This document shows positions 25,436 through 36,050 of a stretch of 64,000 nt of DNA, in pieces. Under the pieces are notes generated by a model that saw only the letters and a list, made by a program, of their open reading frames with translations, did no database searches and was not told where the DNA came from. The position numbers and the translations under genes were made by a program. Positions within the stretch are counted from its first letter, which is position 1, and each line of letters starts with the position of its first letter. This stretch comes from Lunularia cruciata (lineage: Eukaryota > Streptophyta > Marchantiopsida > Lunulariales > Lunulariaceae): the NCBI GenBank assembly GCA_948567375.1, contig OX419757.1:53134001-53198000 (forward strand). The letters are read 5' to 3'.

Positions 25436-27220
25436 ATGGGAAAACTTCCGGTTTTCTTTGGTAAAGATGGAGAAGATGTGGAAGCCTTTGTGAGAGACTT
25501 CAAGAGAGCTTGCATAGGAAACAATGAGAAGAGGAAGAATGAGTGGGCCTCATTATTACCAGATTTCTTTGAGGATGCAGCACTTACATGGTATGAGTCA
25601 GAATACCAAAAGAGAGAGAGGAGAGATGAGGAAGAGGAGTCTTGGGAGACTTTGAATTCAGCCCTCATTGAGAACTTTCTTCCTGATGAGAGTTATGAGA
25701 GATTGATGAGTGAGGTTACATTTCTCAAGCAAGGAGATGGAGAGAAAGTGAGAGTCTATGTGGAAAGAGTGGAAGAGTTGGAGTCCAAATTTTACATAGT
25801 GTTGAGGAAGGGTGGGGATGATGTGGAAACTACAATGATTGGCATAGGGGCCATGCTCACCAAGAATTTTATGGGAGTGTTGAGACCACAAATTAGAAGC
25901 AAGGTGAGATATGAGAAACCTTCTTCCAAGGTTGAAGCTATCAAGATCGCAATTCGTATGGAGGAGAGTTTGGAAGGGGATGAGAGTGATTTGGTGGTGA
26001 AGGAGGTTGTGCATCCTACTCAAGGCTACAAGTATGGTGGAACTTCTGATACTTTGGTGGCAAGGGTTGCACCACAAGTAGTGGTTGCTCGAGTTCTTGC
26101 ACCTTCCCCAAAAGATCCACTTCAAACCATCACAGAACAACTTGCAGATCTCAAGATCAATGTGGTGCAACTATGGGAGAAGAGAGAGGTGGATCAGAAT
26201 GTAGGGAGAGGGCTTAGGAGTTATGGAAACTATCAATATAGAGGAGTTCAACCAGCCAACAATTTCAATGATAGAAATTGTTTTGGTTGTGGAGGAAGAG
26301 GCCATATCCAAAGGAATTGCCCAAATTCCACTTACCATGGAGGAAGGGGTTATGAGGGAGCCGATAGAGGGAAAGAGGGAGGTAGTGAAACCCAAGTGGC
26401 TCCTAATCCCAACAAAGGTAAGGGGATAGCATCCATAGATGTGGTTGAGAGCAAGTATGAGAAGGGAGAGTGCTCAAACTCCAAGGGTCTTAATTTTGAG
26501 CTTTTGGCACAAGAGAAGAAGAGAGCTCGTTTTGCAAAGGATGTTCACTCTTCTCAAGGATTTACTCCAAGCAAGGATACTGTTATGTCTACTAGGAGCA
26601 CTTGCACCTCAACACCATCAACAACAAAGATTCCAAGGAAGAAGTTGGGGATGGAGGACTTCTTGATCTCAAAGCAACAATGGAACTACAATGTGTTTGA
26701 GGATGTTGGTAGTCACAAGGCTAACATCACAGTGGGCCAATTGATCGCTTTGAACCCTACCTTGAGAAAGGAGCTTAGAGGTGGTTTGAGTTCTACAAGG
26801 AGCAAGAAGAAGAGGAAGGAAAAATTTCCAATATCAATAGGGGTGGTGGATGCCAAGCCAGCACCATGGAAGGCTTGTGAATATGCCTCCAAGATTGATG
26901 TGAGAGTGAATGGTCACAATATCAAGGATGCATTGGTTGATGAAGGATCATCAGTGAATGCCATGTCAGAAAGGTTGATGAAGAAGTTGGGTATGATACC
27001 CTCAAGACCTTCAACATTTGTGGTGAGCATGGCAAACAAGCAACAAGTTCGACCAGTAGGAGTGATGGATAAGGTGGTAGTTTCAATTATGGAAGTTCAA
27101 AATCTTATGACTTTCCAAGTCTTGAAGGATTCAAGCTATGACTTACTTCTTGGGAGGCCATGGTTGAGAGCAACACACATGGTACAAAGGGTACTTGAGG
27201 ATTGGGCCATCAAACCATAG
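25436..27220 (+). CDS. Element B gag-protease
   Basis: A 594-codon frame starts MGKLPVFFGKDGEDVEAF. The gag core (WYESEYQKRER, FLPDESYERLM, RVYVERVEELESKF) fills roughly residues 1-190, and the CCHC knuckle CFGCGGRGHIQRNC is at about 282-295. A low-complexity Ser/Thr/Lys linker follows. The retropepsin part has ALVDEGSSVNAM near 496-507 and YDLLLGRPWLRATH near 563-576. The active-site triplet is D-E-G, where element A has D-G-G, so one Gly has changed to Glu. After WLRATH a short deletion shifts the frame relative to element A (which continues TTNRWHKGYLRIGPSNHR), and the frame stops at 27,220. Gag forms the capsid and protease cleaves the polyprotein. Confidence 0.85.
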   Translation: MGKLPVFFGKDGEDVEAFVRDFKRACIGNNEKRKNEWASLLPDFFEDAALTWYESEYQKRERRDEEEESWETLNSALIENFLPDESYERLMSEVTFLKQGDGEKVRVYVERVEELESKFYIVLRKGGDDVETTMIGIGAMLTKNFMGVLRPQIRSKVRYEKPSSKVEAIKIAIRMEESLEGDESDLVVKEVVHPTQGYKYGGTSDTLVARVAPQVVVARVLAPSPKDPLQTITEQLADLKINVVQLWEKREVDQNVGRGLRSYGNYQYRGVQPANNFNDRNCFGCGGRGHIQRNCPNSTYHGGRGYEGADRGKEGGSETQVAPNPNKGKGIASIDVVESKYEKGECSNSKGLNFELLAQEKKRARFAKDVHSSQGFTPSKDTVMSTRSTCTSTPSTTKIPRKKLGMEDFLISKQQWNYNVFEDVGSHKANITVGQLIALNPTLRKELRGGLSSTRSKKKRKEKFPISIGVVDAKPAPWKACEYASKIDVRVNGHNIKDALVDEGSSVNAMSERLMKKLGMIPSRPSTFVVSMANKQQVRPVGVMDKVVVSIMEVQNLMTFQVLKDSSYDLLLGRPWLRATHMVQRVLEDWAIKP

Positions 27221-27317
27221 AGTCATAGTTCATGTGACTAACACCACCAACACTTCACATTAAGATACACCATCTTTTGATTATTGGGAATTAGATTCAG
27301 AAGAAGGAGCTTCAAGT

Positions 27318-28688
27318 GTGGACACAAACATGGAAGAGGAGACTTCCATGGAGGAGGATGAATCTGAATCTGATCCAGATGTATATCCCTTGTGTGCTAT
27401 GGATTTTGCACCTAAGCTAGAGGTTTTGAAGGACCCAAACAAATCACCATTGACACTTGAGGAGGTAGAGAGAAGGTTAGCTACCCTCAAGTATGGCCCA
27501 AATGTTACCAAGGAGGAGAAGGTGAGATTTGAGGAGATTTTCCGCAAGTTCATCCATGTGTTTGCTTTTAGTTACAAGGATTTGAAGAAAGTCACCTTGG
27601 AGGAGCACAAGATAGAGGTGGAGTCACATGCAAGACCAATCCACCAAAAGCAATGTCGCATTAGCCCACCAATATCTTTGGTTGTGAAGGAGGAGATTGA
27701 TAAGCTCAAGGAGGCTAGATTTATCTTTGAGGTGGAGAATTCAGAATGGGTGTCTCCAATTGTCATTGTGAAGAAAAAGAATGGAAAGCTTTGGGTATAT
27801 GTGGATTACAAGAAGCTTAATGCTGTTACCAAGAACGACTACTACCCATTGCTATTCATTGATGAGATCTTGGAGGAGGTTGCAAGTCATGAGAGATACA
27901 GTTTTGGAGATGGTTATAGTGGATACAACCAAATCAAGATTGCACCAGAGCATCAACAACTCACCATGTTTACCACACCTTGGGGAACTTACGCTTTCAA
28001 GGTCATGCCTTTTGGGCTTTGCAATGCTCCAGCCACATTCCAACGGTTCATGAACAAGGTATTTGAACCTTTCATTGGGAAATTTGTGAGAGACTTCATT
28101 GATGACTTTTGTGTCTATGGGAGCAAGGAGGAGCACTTTGAACACCTAATCAAAGTCTTGCAACGCTTAGATGAGGCAAATGCATCACTCAACCCAGAGA
28201 AGTGCATTTTTGGATGTGAAGAAGGTCTACTTTTGGGGCACATCATTTCCAAGGATGGAATAGCAGTTGATCCTGAGAAGGTGAGGAAAATCTCAGACCT
28301 TCCATTCCCTTCAAGCTTGACAAAGTTACGCCAATTCTTGGGGATGGTTGGGTACTATAGGAGGTTCATCTTCTCATTTTCCAACAAGGCTTATGCATTG
28401 ACCATCTACATGAAGAAGGGTGTAGATTACATGGTGATTTTGGAAGACAAGGAGGCTCTCAAAGCTTTTGAGGAGCTCAAGCAATCCCTTGTTGTAGCTC
28501 CAATCCTTGCTAAACCTAATTGGAGTAAGCCTTTCATCCTCTACACTGATGCTTCTAATGTAGCTATAGGATGCACTCTTAGTCAATTAGACCAAGATGG
28601 GCATGATCATCCAATAGCTTATGCTAGTAGGCAGATGGTTTCAGCAGAGAAGAACTACTCTGTCACGAGAGAGAAGGGTTGGCAGTGA
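27318..28688 (+). pseudogene. Element B reverse transcriptase and start of RNase H
   Basis: The 456-codon open part carries an acidic stretch (EEETSMEEDESESDPD), then the RT: VSPIVIVKKKNGKLWVYVDY, FGDGYSGYNQIKIAP with the first Asp, MPFGLCNAPATFQRFM, FIDDFCVYG with the paired Asp, LGHIISKDGI and FLGMVGYYRRFI. RNase H begins FILYTDASNVAIGCTL. The frame then shifts near 28,665-28,680: the end KGWQ replaces EGLAVIFGLKKF, which resumes one frame over at 28,679. In the same frame as this ORF, a TAA at 27,261 separates it from the protease; element A has the same TAA. All catalytic aspartates are present. Confidence 0.85.
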
Positions 28689-29380
28689 TCTTTGGTCTCA
28701 AGAAGTTTAGACACTACTTGATTGGAGGGAAAGCCAGAATTGTCACGGATCATAAGGCTTTGAAGTACATCTTTAACAAGCCTAATGTTGAAGGGAGACT
28801 AGCAAGGTGGATGATATTCTTGTCTGAGTATGACTACACAATTGAGGATAGGCCAGGAAAGAAACATGCAAATGTTGATTTGTTATCTAGAGCCTATGAT
28901 CATGATGGAGATGAGCCAGTGGATGATTCCTTCCCGGATGAGGAGCTCATGACAATCTCAATCACTCAAGAGATTCCAATGGAGTACAAGGAGATTGTGG
29001 ATTTTGTGACAAGAGGTAACTATCCAGAAGGGATGCATGCTAGGGAGAGGAAGGCCCTTGCAACAAGATCTAGACCTTACACAATGGTGGAGGATATTCT
29101 TTTTCACCAAGGAGCAGATGGTCTACTTCGAAGAGCAGTGGGTAAGGAAGAGTCTATCTTACTCATAAAGGAGTTTCATGAAGGTTTAGTATGTGGAGGA
29201 CACTTTGCAGAAAAGATGACTGCTTTCAAGATTCTAGATGCAAGTTACCATTGGAGAGTGATTTTCAAGGATTGTCTTGATTATTGCAAAACTTGTCATG
29301 TTTGTCAAGCTTTTGCTGGAAAGTCTACATCCACTCCACCACTTAGATCAATTCCATTGCTAGGACCTTTTGAGAAGTGA
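28679..29380 (+). pseudogene. Element B RNase H end and integrase zinc-binding domain
   Basis: The frame opens MAVIFGLKKFRHYLIGGK and carries VTDHKALKYIF and WMIFLSEYDYTIEDRPGK, the last RNase H motifs. The integrase zinc-binding region follows, with GGHFAEKMTAFKIL, YHW and CKTCHVCQAF (H-H-C-C). It stops at TGA (29,378-29,380) after GPFEK, where the related frame would read Trp before GIDFVGPLNG. Translation would resume in the same frame without a shift, so this is a single nonsense change. Confidence 0.85.
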
Positions 29381-30250
29381 GGAATTGATTTTGTAGGACC
29401 TCTCAATGGAACCCCAAGGAACAATCTGTACATTGTGGTAGTTACTGATTACCTTACCAAGTGGGTTGAGGCTAGACCATTGAGGGACAAGAATGAAGAT
29501 GAAGTGGGTAGATTTATTTATGAACGCATTATCACTAGGTTTGGATGCCCTTTGGAGTTGGTTTCTGATAGAGGAGGAGATTTTACAAGAAGCATTACTA
29601 CAGCCATGCTATGACATTTCTCTATCACACATAGAGTAACTACATCTTATAAGCTAAATTCCAATGGCTTGGCAGAGAGAAGTAATCAGACCTTGTGCAT
29701 GATGTTGGCCAAAGATGCAGAAATGGAGGGGGCTAAACATCATTGGGACAAGAGGATTCATGCAGTTTTATGGGAATATAGGACAACCATGAAGACATCC
29801 ACCAGATATTCTCCATTTCAATTGGTATTTGGTATTGAGTCTACCTTACCTATTCACTTTGATCTTCCTACCTTCCAAAGCATTCATAAGAGATTGAAGA
29901 AAGCACAAGGAGGTGAGGCAGAGAAGTCAAGGAAAGATCAACTCATGGAGTTGGAAGAGGCAAGAGCAGTTGCTACGGTTCGAGTGGAGCAAGCCCAAAG
30001 GAAACAAAAGGAGAGCTATGACAAGAGGCAAGGCAAGAAGAAGGTGGGGACTTTCAAAGAAGGTGATTGGGTAATGTTGTTTGATTCCATTTGATTCAAG
30101 AGAGTGCAAAAGAAGTTTTTGCCTAAGTACTTTGGACCTTTCATAATGGAGAAGATGTGGGGCAATTACAACTATGATCTCAAGGAGTTGGGAGGAAGAC
30201 AATTTGATAGGATTAACCATGATAAGTTGAAGATGTACCATAGAAGGTAG
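29381..30250 (+). pseudogene. Element B integrase catalytic core and C-terminal region
   Basis: Continuing in frame, the core reads GIDFVGPLNGTPRNN, VVVTDYLTKWVEA, LVSDRGGDFTRSI and SNGLAERSNQTL, so all three catalytic acidic residues (D, D, E) are present. A second TGA interrupts at about 29,612 between AML and HFSITH. The open part 29,669-30,094 continues through HWDKRIHAVLWEYRTT and a basic coiled segment (VRVEQAQRKQKESYDKRQ), then another stop. The final GPFIMEKMWGNYNYDLKE-type tract ends near 30,250. There is no chromodomain, unlike elements C and D. Confidence 0.85.
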
Positions 30251-30285
30251 AGAGACCTTCACTTTGAGGACAAAGTAAAAACTTA

Positions 30286-30298
30286 GTCCGGGGGTAAA
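30286..30298 (+). other. Polypurine tract of element B
   Basis: The bases just before the 3' LTR read GTCCGGGGGTAAA. The GGGGG run (30,290-30,294) is in the position where plus-strand synthesis is primed in LTR elements. Confidence 0.7.
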
Positions 30299-30990
30299 TG
30301 TAACACCCATTTGTGCATGTGTGTGGTATTGGGATATTTAGCTTGGTATTAAAAGTACTTAAGAGATATTATTTATATACAGATAAAGGATGGTTCTATA
30401 TTAGTCATGGTTAGCTAAAGTTAGTCATAGCTAAGATAGAGGGGACCTTACTTTAGAGGAAGTAGAAAAGATGAGCACCACTATTTTGGATTTTAGTGTG
30501 TTGACTTGGTATTATTCCTAGGTGTTTGGCTTTGAGGAAAGAGTTGAGAACTCTTGGGCCTACAAGCCTTTTTGTTTTGGATTCTTCTTTAGTCCAAGGA
30601 TAGCCCATGTGAAGGAGTCCTTGACTTAGTGGTTGGGTCAAGATAAGACCACATGCTTAGGAGAATATGCCCATGTGAATGGATATTCCTTTCTACTTTT
30701 TGACTTTACTTGACTTTTAGTCTAGTAACTTGAGTTACTACGGTAATGAGTAACTTTTCTACATAACTATTTCACAAGTATATAAACAAGGGGTGAGGAG
30801 GTACTCATCATCCTTTCATTTGCAACTATCTCTCTCTCATTGAGTTCTCTAGTGAGCAATGTCTTGAGTCTTGGAGTGTTAGCCTTGGAGGAGTATGATG
30901 GAGTTGGGGTTCCCTGCCTTCTTAGTCCATGGTGCGCTACCATAATAGCCATCAGAGGTTCATCTTGAGTGAGAGACAGGCCGGCTCACA
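30299..30990 (+). mobile_element. 3' LTR of element B
   Basis: A 692 bp LTR starts TGTAACACCC and ends CCGGCTCACA, with TATATAAA at 30,779-30,786. The right target duplicate GATC follows at once and leads back into element A's protease codons. Confidence 0.92.
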
Positions 30991-32543
30991 GATCAGCAAT
31001 GAATGCCATGTCAGAAAGGTTAATGAAGAAGTTGGGTATGATACCCTCAAGACCTCAACATTTGTGGTGAGCATGGCAAACAAGCAACAAGTTAGACTAG
31101 TAGGGGTGATGGATAAGGTGATAGTTTCAGTTATGTGAGTTCAAAATCTCATGACTTTCCAACTCTTGAAGGATTCAAGCTATGACTTACTTCTTGGGAG
31201 GCCATGGTTGAGAGTTGCACGCACAACAAATAGATGGCACAAAGGGTACTTGAGGATTGGGCCATCAAACCATAGAGTCATAGTTCATGTGACTAACACC
31301 ACCAACACTTCACATTAAGATACACCATCTTTTGATTATTGGGAATCAGATTCAGAAGAAGGAGCTTCAAGTGTGGACACAAGCATGGAAGAGGAGACTT
31401 TCACGGAGGAGGATGCATCTAAATTGGATTCAGATGTGTATCCCTTGTGTGCTATGGATTTTGCACCTAAGCCAAAGGTTTTGAAGGACCCAAACAATCC
31501 ACCATTGACACTTGAGGAGGTAAAGAGAAGGTTAGCCACCCTCAAGTATAGCCCAAATGTTACCAAGGAGGAGAAAGTGAGATTTGAGGAAATTTTCCTC
31601 AAGTTCATCCATGTGTTTTCTTTTAGTTACAAGGATTTGAAGGAAGTCACCTTTGAGGAGCACAAGATAGAGGTGGAGTCACATGCAAGACCAATCTGCC
31701 AAAAGTAACATCGCATTAGGCCACCAATATCTTTGGTTGTGAAGGAGGAAATTGATAAGCTCAAGGTCAAATTTATCTTTGAGGTGTAGAATTCAGAATA
31801 GGTATCTTCAATTGTCATTTTGAAGAAAAAGAATGGAAAGCTTTGGGTATGTGTGGATTACAAGAAGCTCAATGCTATTACCAAGAAGGACTAATACCCA
31901 TTGCCATTCATTAATGAGATCTTGGAGAAGGTTGCAGGTCATGAGAGGTATAATTTAGGAGATGGTTATAGTGGATATAACCAAATCAAGATTGGACCAG
32001 AGCATCAAAAACTCACCACATTCAATACACCTTGGAGAACTTATGCTTTCAAGGTCATGCCTTTTGGGCTTTGTAATGCTCCAACCACATTCCAACAGTT
32101 CATGAACAAGGTATTTGAACCTTCATTGGGAAATTTGTGAGAGACTTTATTGATGACTTTTGTGTTTATGGGAGCAAGGAGGAGCACTTTTAGACCTAAT
32201 CAAGGTCTTGCAACGCTTGGATGACGCAAATGCATCACTCAACCCAGAGAAGTGCATTTTTGGATGTGAAGAAGGTCTACTTTTGGGGCACATCATCTCC
32301 AAGGATGGAATAGCAGTTGATCCTAAGAAGGTAAGGAAAATCTCAAACCTTCCATTCCCTTCAAAATTGAGAAAGTTATGCCAATTCTTGGGGATGGTTG
32401 GATGCTATAGGAGGTTCATCTTCTCATTTTCCAACAAGGCTTATGCATTGACCATCTACATGAAGACGAGTGTAGATTACATGGTGATTTTGGAGGACAA
32501 AGAAGCTCTCAAAGCTTTTGAGGAGCTCAAGCAATCCCTTGTT
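30991..32543 (+). pseudogene. Element A protease end, RT and partial RNase H linker
   Basis: After the target duplicate the frame continues AMNAMSERLMKKLGM, DLLLGRPWLRVARTTNRW and GYLRIGPSNHRVIVHV up to a TAA at 31,316, shared with element B. The RT follows with its acidic stretch from 31,373, DGYSGYNQIKIGP near 31,962, MPFGLCNAPTTFQQFM and FIDDFCVYG near 32,150. Stops near 31,706 and 31,797, a shift near 32,120 and a small deletion near 32,190 break it. It ends mid-frame after FEELKQSLV at 32,543. Confidence 0.85.
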
Positions 32544-33142
32544 GGTGTAACAATTTGTTGTTCAACTCTTTTTACTCGGAATTGCCACCAAAGTTTTGCC
32601 ACGCCGTCCAAGTGGCTAGAAGCCAAGAGAATTTGTTTCCGCTCATCTTGAAGATTGGTGGCTTCAAAGTAACGTTCACAGTCAAACACAAAATTCTCCA
32701 CTGAGCCTGGAAGATTCTTGCCTTCAAACACCTTGGGTTTTGGAAATCGAATGCAATCTTCTCCATCTCAAACTGGCACTCTGTCTATCTGTTCTCATCG
32801 TTGCTGGTCTTGTTCATCCAACAATCAAATAAGATGCTCGATTTGTTGTTGCATTGCAAGGATAACATCCGGTATTGCGGCCATTGCTACTACTCTATTC
32901 CACTACCCTCAGTTTATCTAGTTGATTAACACATAGATACAACACGTCCACCGTTCTCCATAAGTTACAACTAGAAGTATCAAGGGTTCCTCTGACACGA
33001 TGATCATATGTAGAAAATCTTACCCAAAGCGTGAGGTGATGAATTGTGTGAAATGATGCTTTGGTAATATCTGGACTTGAAAGTCCCAATGGTTTGGCAG
33101 AAGTGGATTTGGTGGTCCATAAATACCATCCATTCCATTCAT

Positions 33143-33154
33143 GCTCTGATACCA
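33143..33154 (-). other. Primer-binding site of element C'
   Basis: On the minus strand this is exactly TGGTATCAGAGC, the complement of the 3' end of plant initiator tRNA-Met. It lies one base inside the LTR edge at 33,156 and is the best-preserved primer site in the window. Confidence 0.88.
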
Positions 33155-33182
33155 ATGTAAAAGACCAAAACCGAGGAGAGAA

Positions 33183-33890
33183 TGTAATACCAAGGGTTAG
33201 CCATATGATCTAGATGTGAAATTCGGTTTGGTAACATCTAGAATGATGTTATACATGATGGTCAAAATAGATCAGATAGAAGTATCACCAAAGGAGTACT
33301 TCTACTAATAGGGCAGAAACCGAAATAGACTTGAGAACCTTAGAACCAATAGTTAGACATATGATTTAAATGTGAGAATTGGTTTGGTAACATCTGGAAG
33401 GATGTTACACATGATGGACTAAACAGATCAGAAAGAGGTATCACCAAAAGGGGACTTCTACTAATAGAGTAGGAACCGAAATATGCCTAAAATCTTTGAA
33501 GGCAATTTTGGAGGCCTAAACTGATGAATTAGGCCTCAAAAATATACCTTCCCTCTCCCCTGGTTTGTCTCGTCGAGAGCTTTCCAACGGTACCTTACTC
33601 ATGTGATTCTGAGATTCCTACAGGAAGATTCCCTAAAAGATTCCCTCCGGTCAAAGCTCGTTTGACCAACCAGATAGGACCTAGACCAGACAGGTCACCC
33701 ATCCAAGTAAGTAATCCAAAGGTGGAGCTTGCTGAAATGTCACCTATCTATGTCCCTAATCCTATGGTGGAGCTTCCTTGTAGGAGATCCTCTTTGTCTA
33801 TATAATAAAGAGAAGGTGCTCCCTTGGGGCATCGAATGTTTGAGTGTGCAATCGGTGTTTTCTCTCTTCTCTTGTCCTCGGAATATTACA
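33183..33890 (+). mobile_element. Solo LTR inside an LTR
   Basis: A 708 bp sequence starts TGTAATACC and ends AATATTACA, flanked by a 5 bp duplication GAGAA (33,178-33,182 and 33,891-33,895). It splits the C' LTR exactly between 'ccgaggagagaa' and 'gagaaataggag'. No coding sequence is present, so it is a solo LTR left by LTR-LTR recombination. It contains an internal partial tandem copy of about 150 bp ('ttggtaacatct' at about 33,229 and again near 33,383) and a 'ctatataataaagag' promoter-like stretch near 33,799. Diverged relatives lie at 255-777 and 52,890-53,545. Confidence 0.93.
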
Positions 33891-34294
33891 GAGAAATAGG
33901 AGAATGGAAACTCACATTGGGACACTTGAATGAGGGAAAACTCTGAATGCCTAGCATGAGCTTTGGCTTTGGTATTTATAGGTAGCATACTAGGCCCTTG
34001 AGAAGCTTCTCAAGAAGTTTCCTCAAGCCGCTTTCTTAGAGTGCAAGCCAAGTTAACTAGGAAGCTTCTCAAGAAGCTTCCTTCTAGAAGCCGCCTACTT
34101 GGCCTACAAGCTAAGCTAGTTGGAAGCTTATAGAAGCTTCCTTCTAGAAGCTACTTACTTAATGTGTAAGCTAAGCTAACCGGGAAGCTTCCCAAGAAGC
34201 TTCTTTGATACTTCCGGAATATTCTAGGGTAATTTGTCTTATGTGCTACTTCTTGAGCCTGATTGACTTTATCGCTAAACTCCATATTGTTACA

Positions 34295-36050
34295 GTGGCC
34301 AATTACAAGGACCATGCAAAAATGAGCGGTTGTGGCATCCTTGATGAATTGTTCCACCTTAAACAAACAACTTATCTAACCATAAATCAAATTATATCCC
34401 TTGAGCATGTATATTATGGAGCAATTATTAACTAAGTCAAATCTTTTATTAACAAACTTTGGCAATGTCATGGGAGCTCAAAGAAGACAAAGGAGCAAAC
34501 TCCCTAGCCCAATTTGCCATAAATTTCTATATGGGATTGAGCTTGCTCACCAATGGAGAAAAGAAGCAGTTCCCCAACCACTTCCCTTCCAAAGAGTACT
34601 TTGCCTTTCAACCAAAAGTTAAGAATGTTACAGGGGTGATTTAAGATGTGGATGTATAGTTTGCCAAAACAGTAAGTATGTGGAGGTACAAAAGGACAAG
34701 GCCTCGTCAGAGTGGAAGAGAACAACACTGTTAAGGGCTACACACACCACAAAGAAACCAACAAGGAATCTATAATGGTGGATCTATCCTTTAAAGTGGA
34801 AAAGCTAAAAATAAAGAGGAAGCTAAAGATGAAAAAGAGGAGCTCACCTTGCACGAGACAAGAATTTGAAGGAGAGTAAGAATATGACATTGTAGAGTTT
34901 TTAACTCTAAGGAATGAAGATCAAGACAAACAACGCTATCATGCCAAGGACCAAGAAGATCTTTGAGACAAAGAACTTGCAACTCAAGTACGCCATGGCT
35001 CACCTTCAAAGACAAATGTACATGGAGCAAAAGAATAACGGGCCAAAGAAGATATGAAGATTCAAGATGAACCAATCCTTGAAGGTGACATGAAGATGAA
35101 GGTGCTATCACAATAGAACAAGTAATGAATGTATTAGATGGTGTGGCCTTTGTACTTGACTTGGTATACCCAATGCTAAAGTACTTCTAAGTGATTATGC
35201 CCTTGGACAAGGAAGGATGGCACAAAGTGGTAGATTTTATCTCCTAGGGAAAAATGATGCATACAAACAAGTATGCATTCAAGGCCAAGAATGATGCCTT
35301 AAGGATGAGCTAGAGAAGAAAAAAAACCTATACAAGTACTAGTGTAGGAGAGGTGATAATTTTTTTCATGAAAGCCAGTAGCTAAAATGATAAAATACCT
35401 TACGGGGTGTAGAGAAGAAGACCTACAAAGACAAAGTGCACAAGCTGCAAGAAGACATAAGCACTCTTTGGATGACAAGTAATCAAAAACAAGAATGGCA
35501 TAAGAGTGAGTTACAGAACCAGAATGCACATATTCTTTGGCTACATCAAGACTCGGAGACAAAGAAAGGGAAAGATGCTACTCAAAAGGCCTTCTTGGAG
35601 GATTCTAGGAAGAAGATAAGTCCTTGGCTAGAGGTCCTACAAGCACAATTGCAGAAAGAGAAGGAAAAGCAGGCCACAAATAGGTAGAAGCTACATGAAG
35701 AGATGACCATAGAAGTACAAGCACTATTTACTACTCCAAAGGAAGTGGAGTTAAAGATGATAAAGACCTTGGAAGAACTTGAGGATAAGCAAGTGACCAT
35801 TACCAAACAAGCAACAGAGGGGAGGATGACCAAGAAAAAGTTACATAGGATGAAGTTGTAGATATAGACCTTGTGCAAGAAGATATCCAACAAAAAGGAT
35901 ATGGATTGCTTAGTTGTAGATCTTAGGGAACATACATATAGGAGTTTAGTCAAGCTTGTGATATCTTAGTATAAGAGATAGAAAATTACAAAAAGTGGAT
36001 TGAGCTTCTCCTTAAGACAATGAGAGGCAAAGCAAGTTCTTAGTATGAAT
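34295..36050 (+). mobile_element. Decayed coiled-coil gag-like repeat, plus-strand copy
   Basis: Fragments in shifting frames encode a protein of the same family as the minus-strand repeat at 39,471-47,965. Near 34,355 KQTTYLTINQII matches KQTIYLTVSHVL there, and near 34,490 the codons for SLAQFAINFYMGLSLLTNGEKKQF match YLAQFSIHFYMRLNLLSKDEKRF. Further on (34,800-35,950) the DNA is rich in Lys, Glu, Gln and Leu codons, including HKLQEDISTLWMTSNQKQE and LEVLQAQLQKEKEKQ, typical of long coiled coils. Many stops make it dead. I do not recognise a named family; gag-like or plant-mobile-type is a guess from context. Confidence 0.55.

Larger units (their letters stand above)
23177..30990 (+). mobile_element. 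Element B: Ty3/gypsy element with a pre-gag ORF1
   Basis: A 7,814 bp element with LTRs at both ends and a 4 bp target duplication GATC (23,173-23,176 and 30,991-30,994). In order it has a 5' LTR, primer-binding region, ~850 bp leader, zinc-finger ORF1, gag-protease, RT-RNase H, integrase, purine tract and 3' LTR. The pol motifs (DGYSGYNQI, MPFGLCNAPATFQ, FIDDF, YDLLLGRPWL) resemble the non-chromodomain plant gypsy branch (Athila/Tat/Ogre). The ORF1 ahead of gag and a stop between protease and RT also recall Ogre/Tat elements, though B is much shorter. The two LTRs differ at roughly 20 of 690 positions by eye. A few stops and shifts inactivate this copy. Confidence 0.92.
13750..32543 (+). mobile_element. 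Element A: old Ty3/gypsy element split by two nested insertions
   Basis: Parts of one plus-strand element lie at 13,750-17,339, 22,983-23,176 and 30,991-32,543. Joined in order, they run collinear with the intact-order relative B: LTR, leader, zinc-finger ORF1, gag, protease, RT, start of RNase H. The first gap is chromovirus C with a CCTAC target duplication; the second is element B with a GATC target duplication. The 3' end (rest of RNase H, integrase, 3' LTR) is missing at an abrupt junction at 32,543/32,544 with a minus-strand chromovirus gag. A must be older than both insertions, and it has far more stops than B. Confidence 0.88.
32544..34294 (-). mobile_element. Element C': truncated chromovirus, 5' part only
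   Basis: Minus-strand remains of a second chromovirus close to C: 5' LTR (33,156-34,294, interrupted by a solo LTR), primer-binding site, and gag from about 32,883 down to 32,544, with PKCLKARIF/VFEGKNLPGSVENF-type text. The gag breaks off inside the LWWQFRVKRVEQQIV region, directly joined to element A's RT at 32,543. The rest of this element and its 3' LTR are absent, so no target duplication can be checked. Confidence 0.85.
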
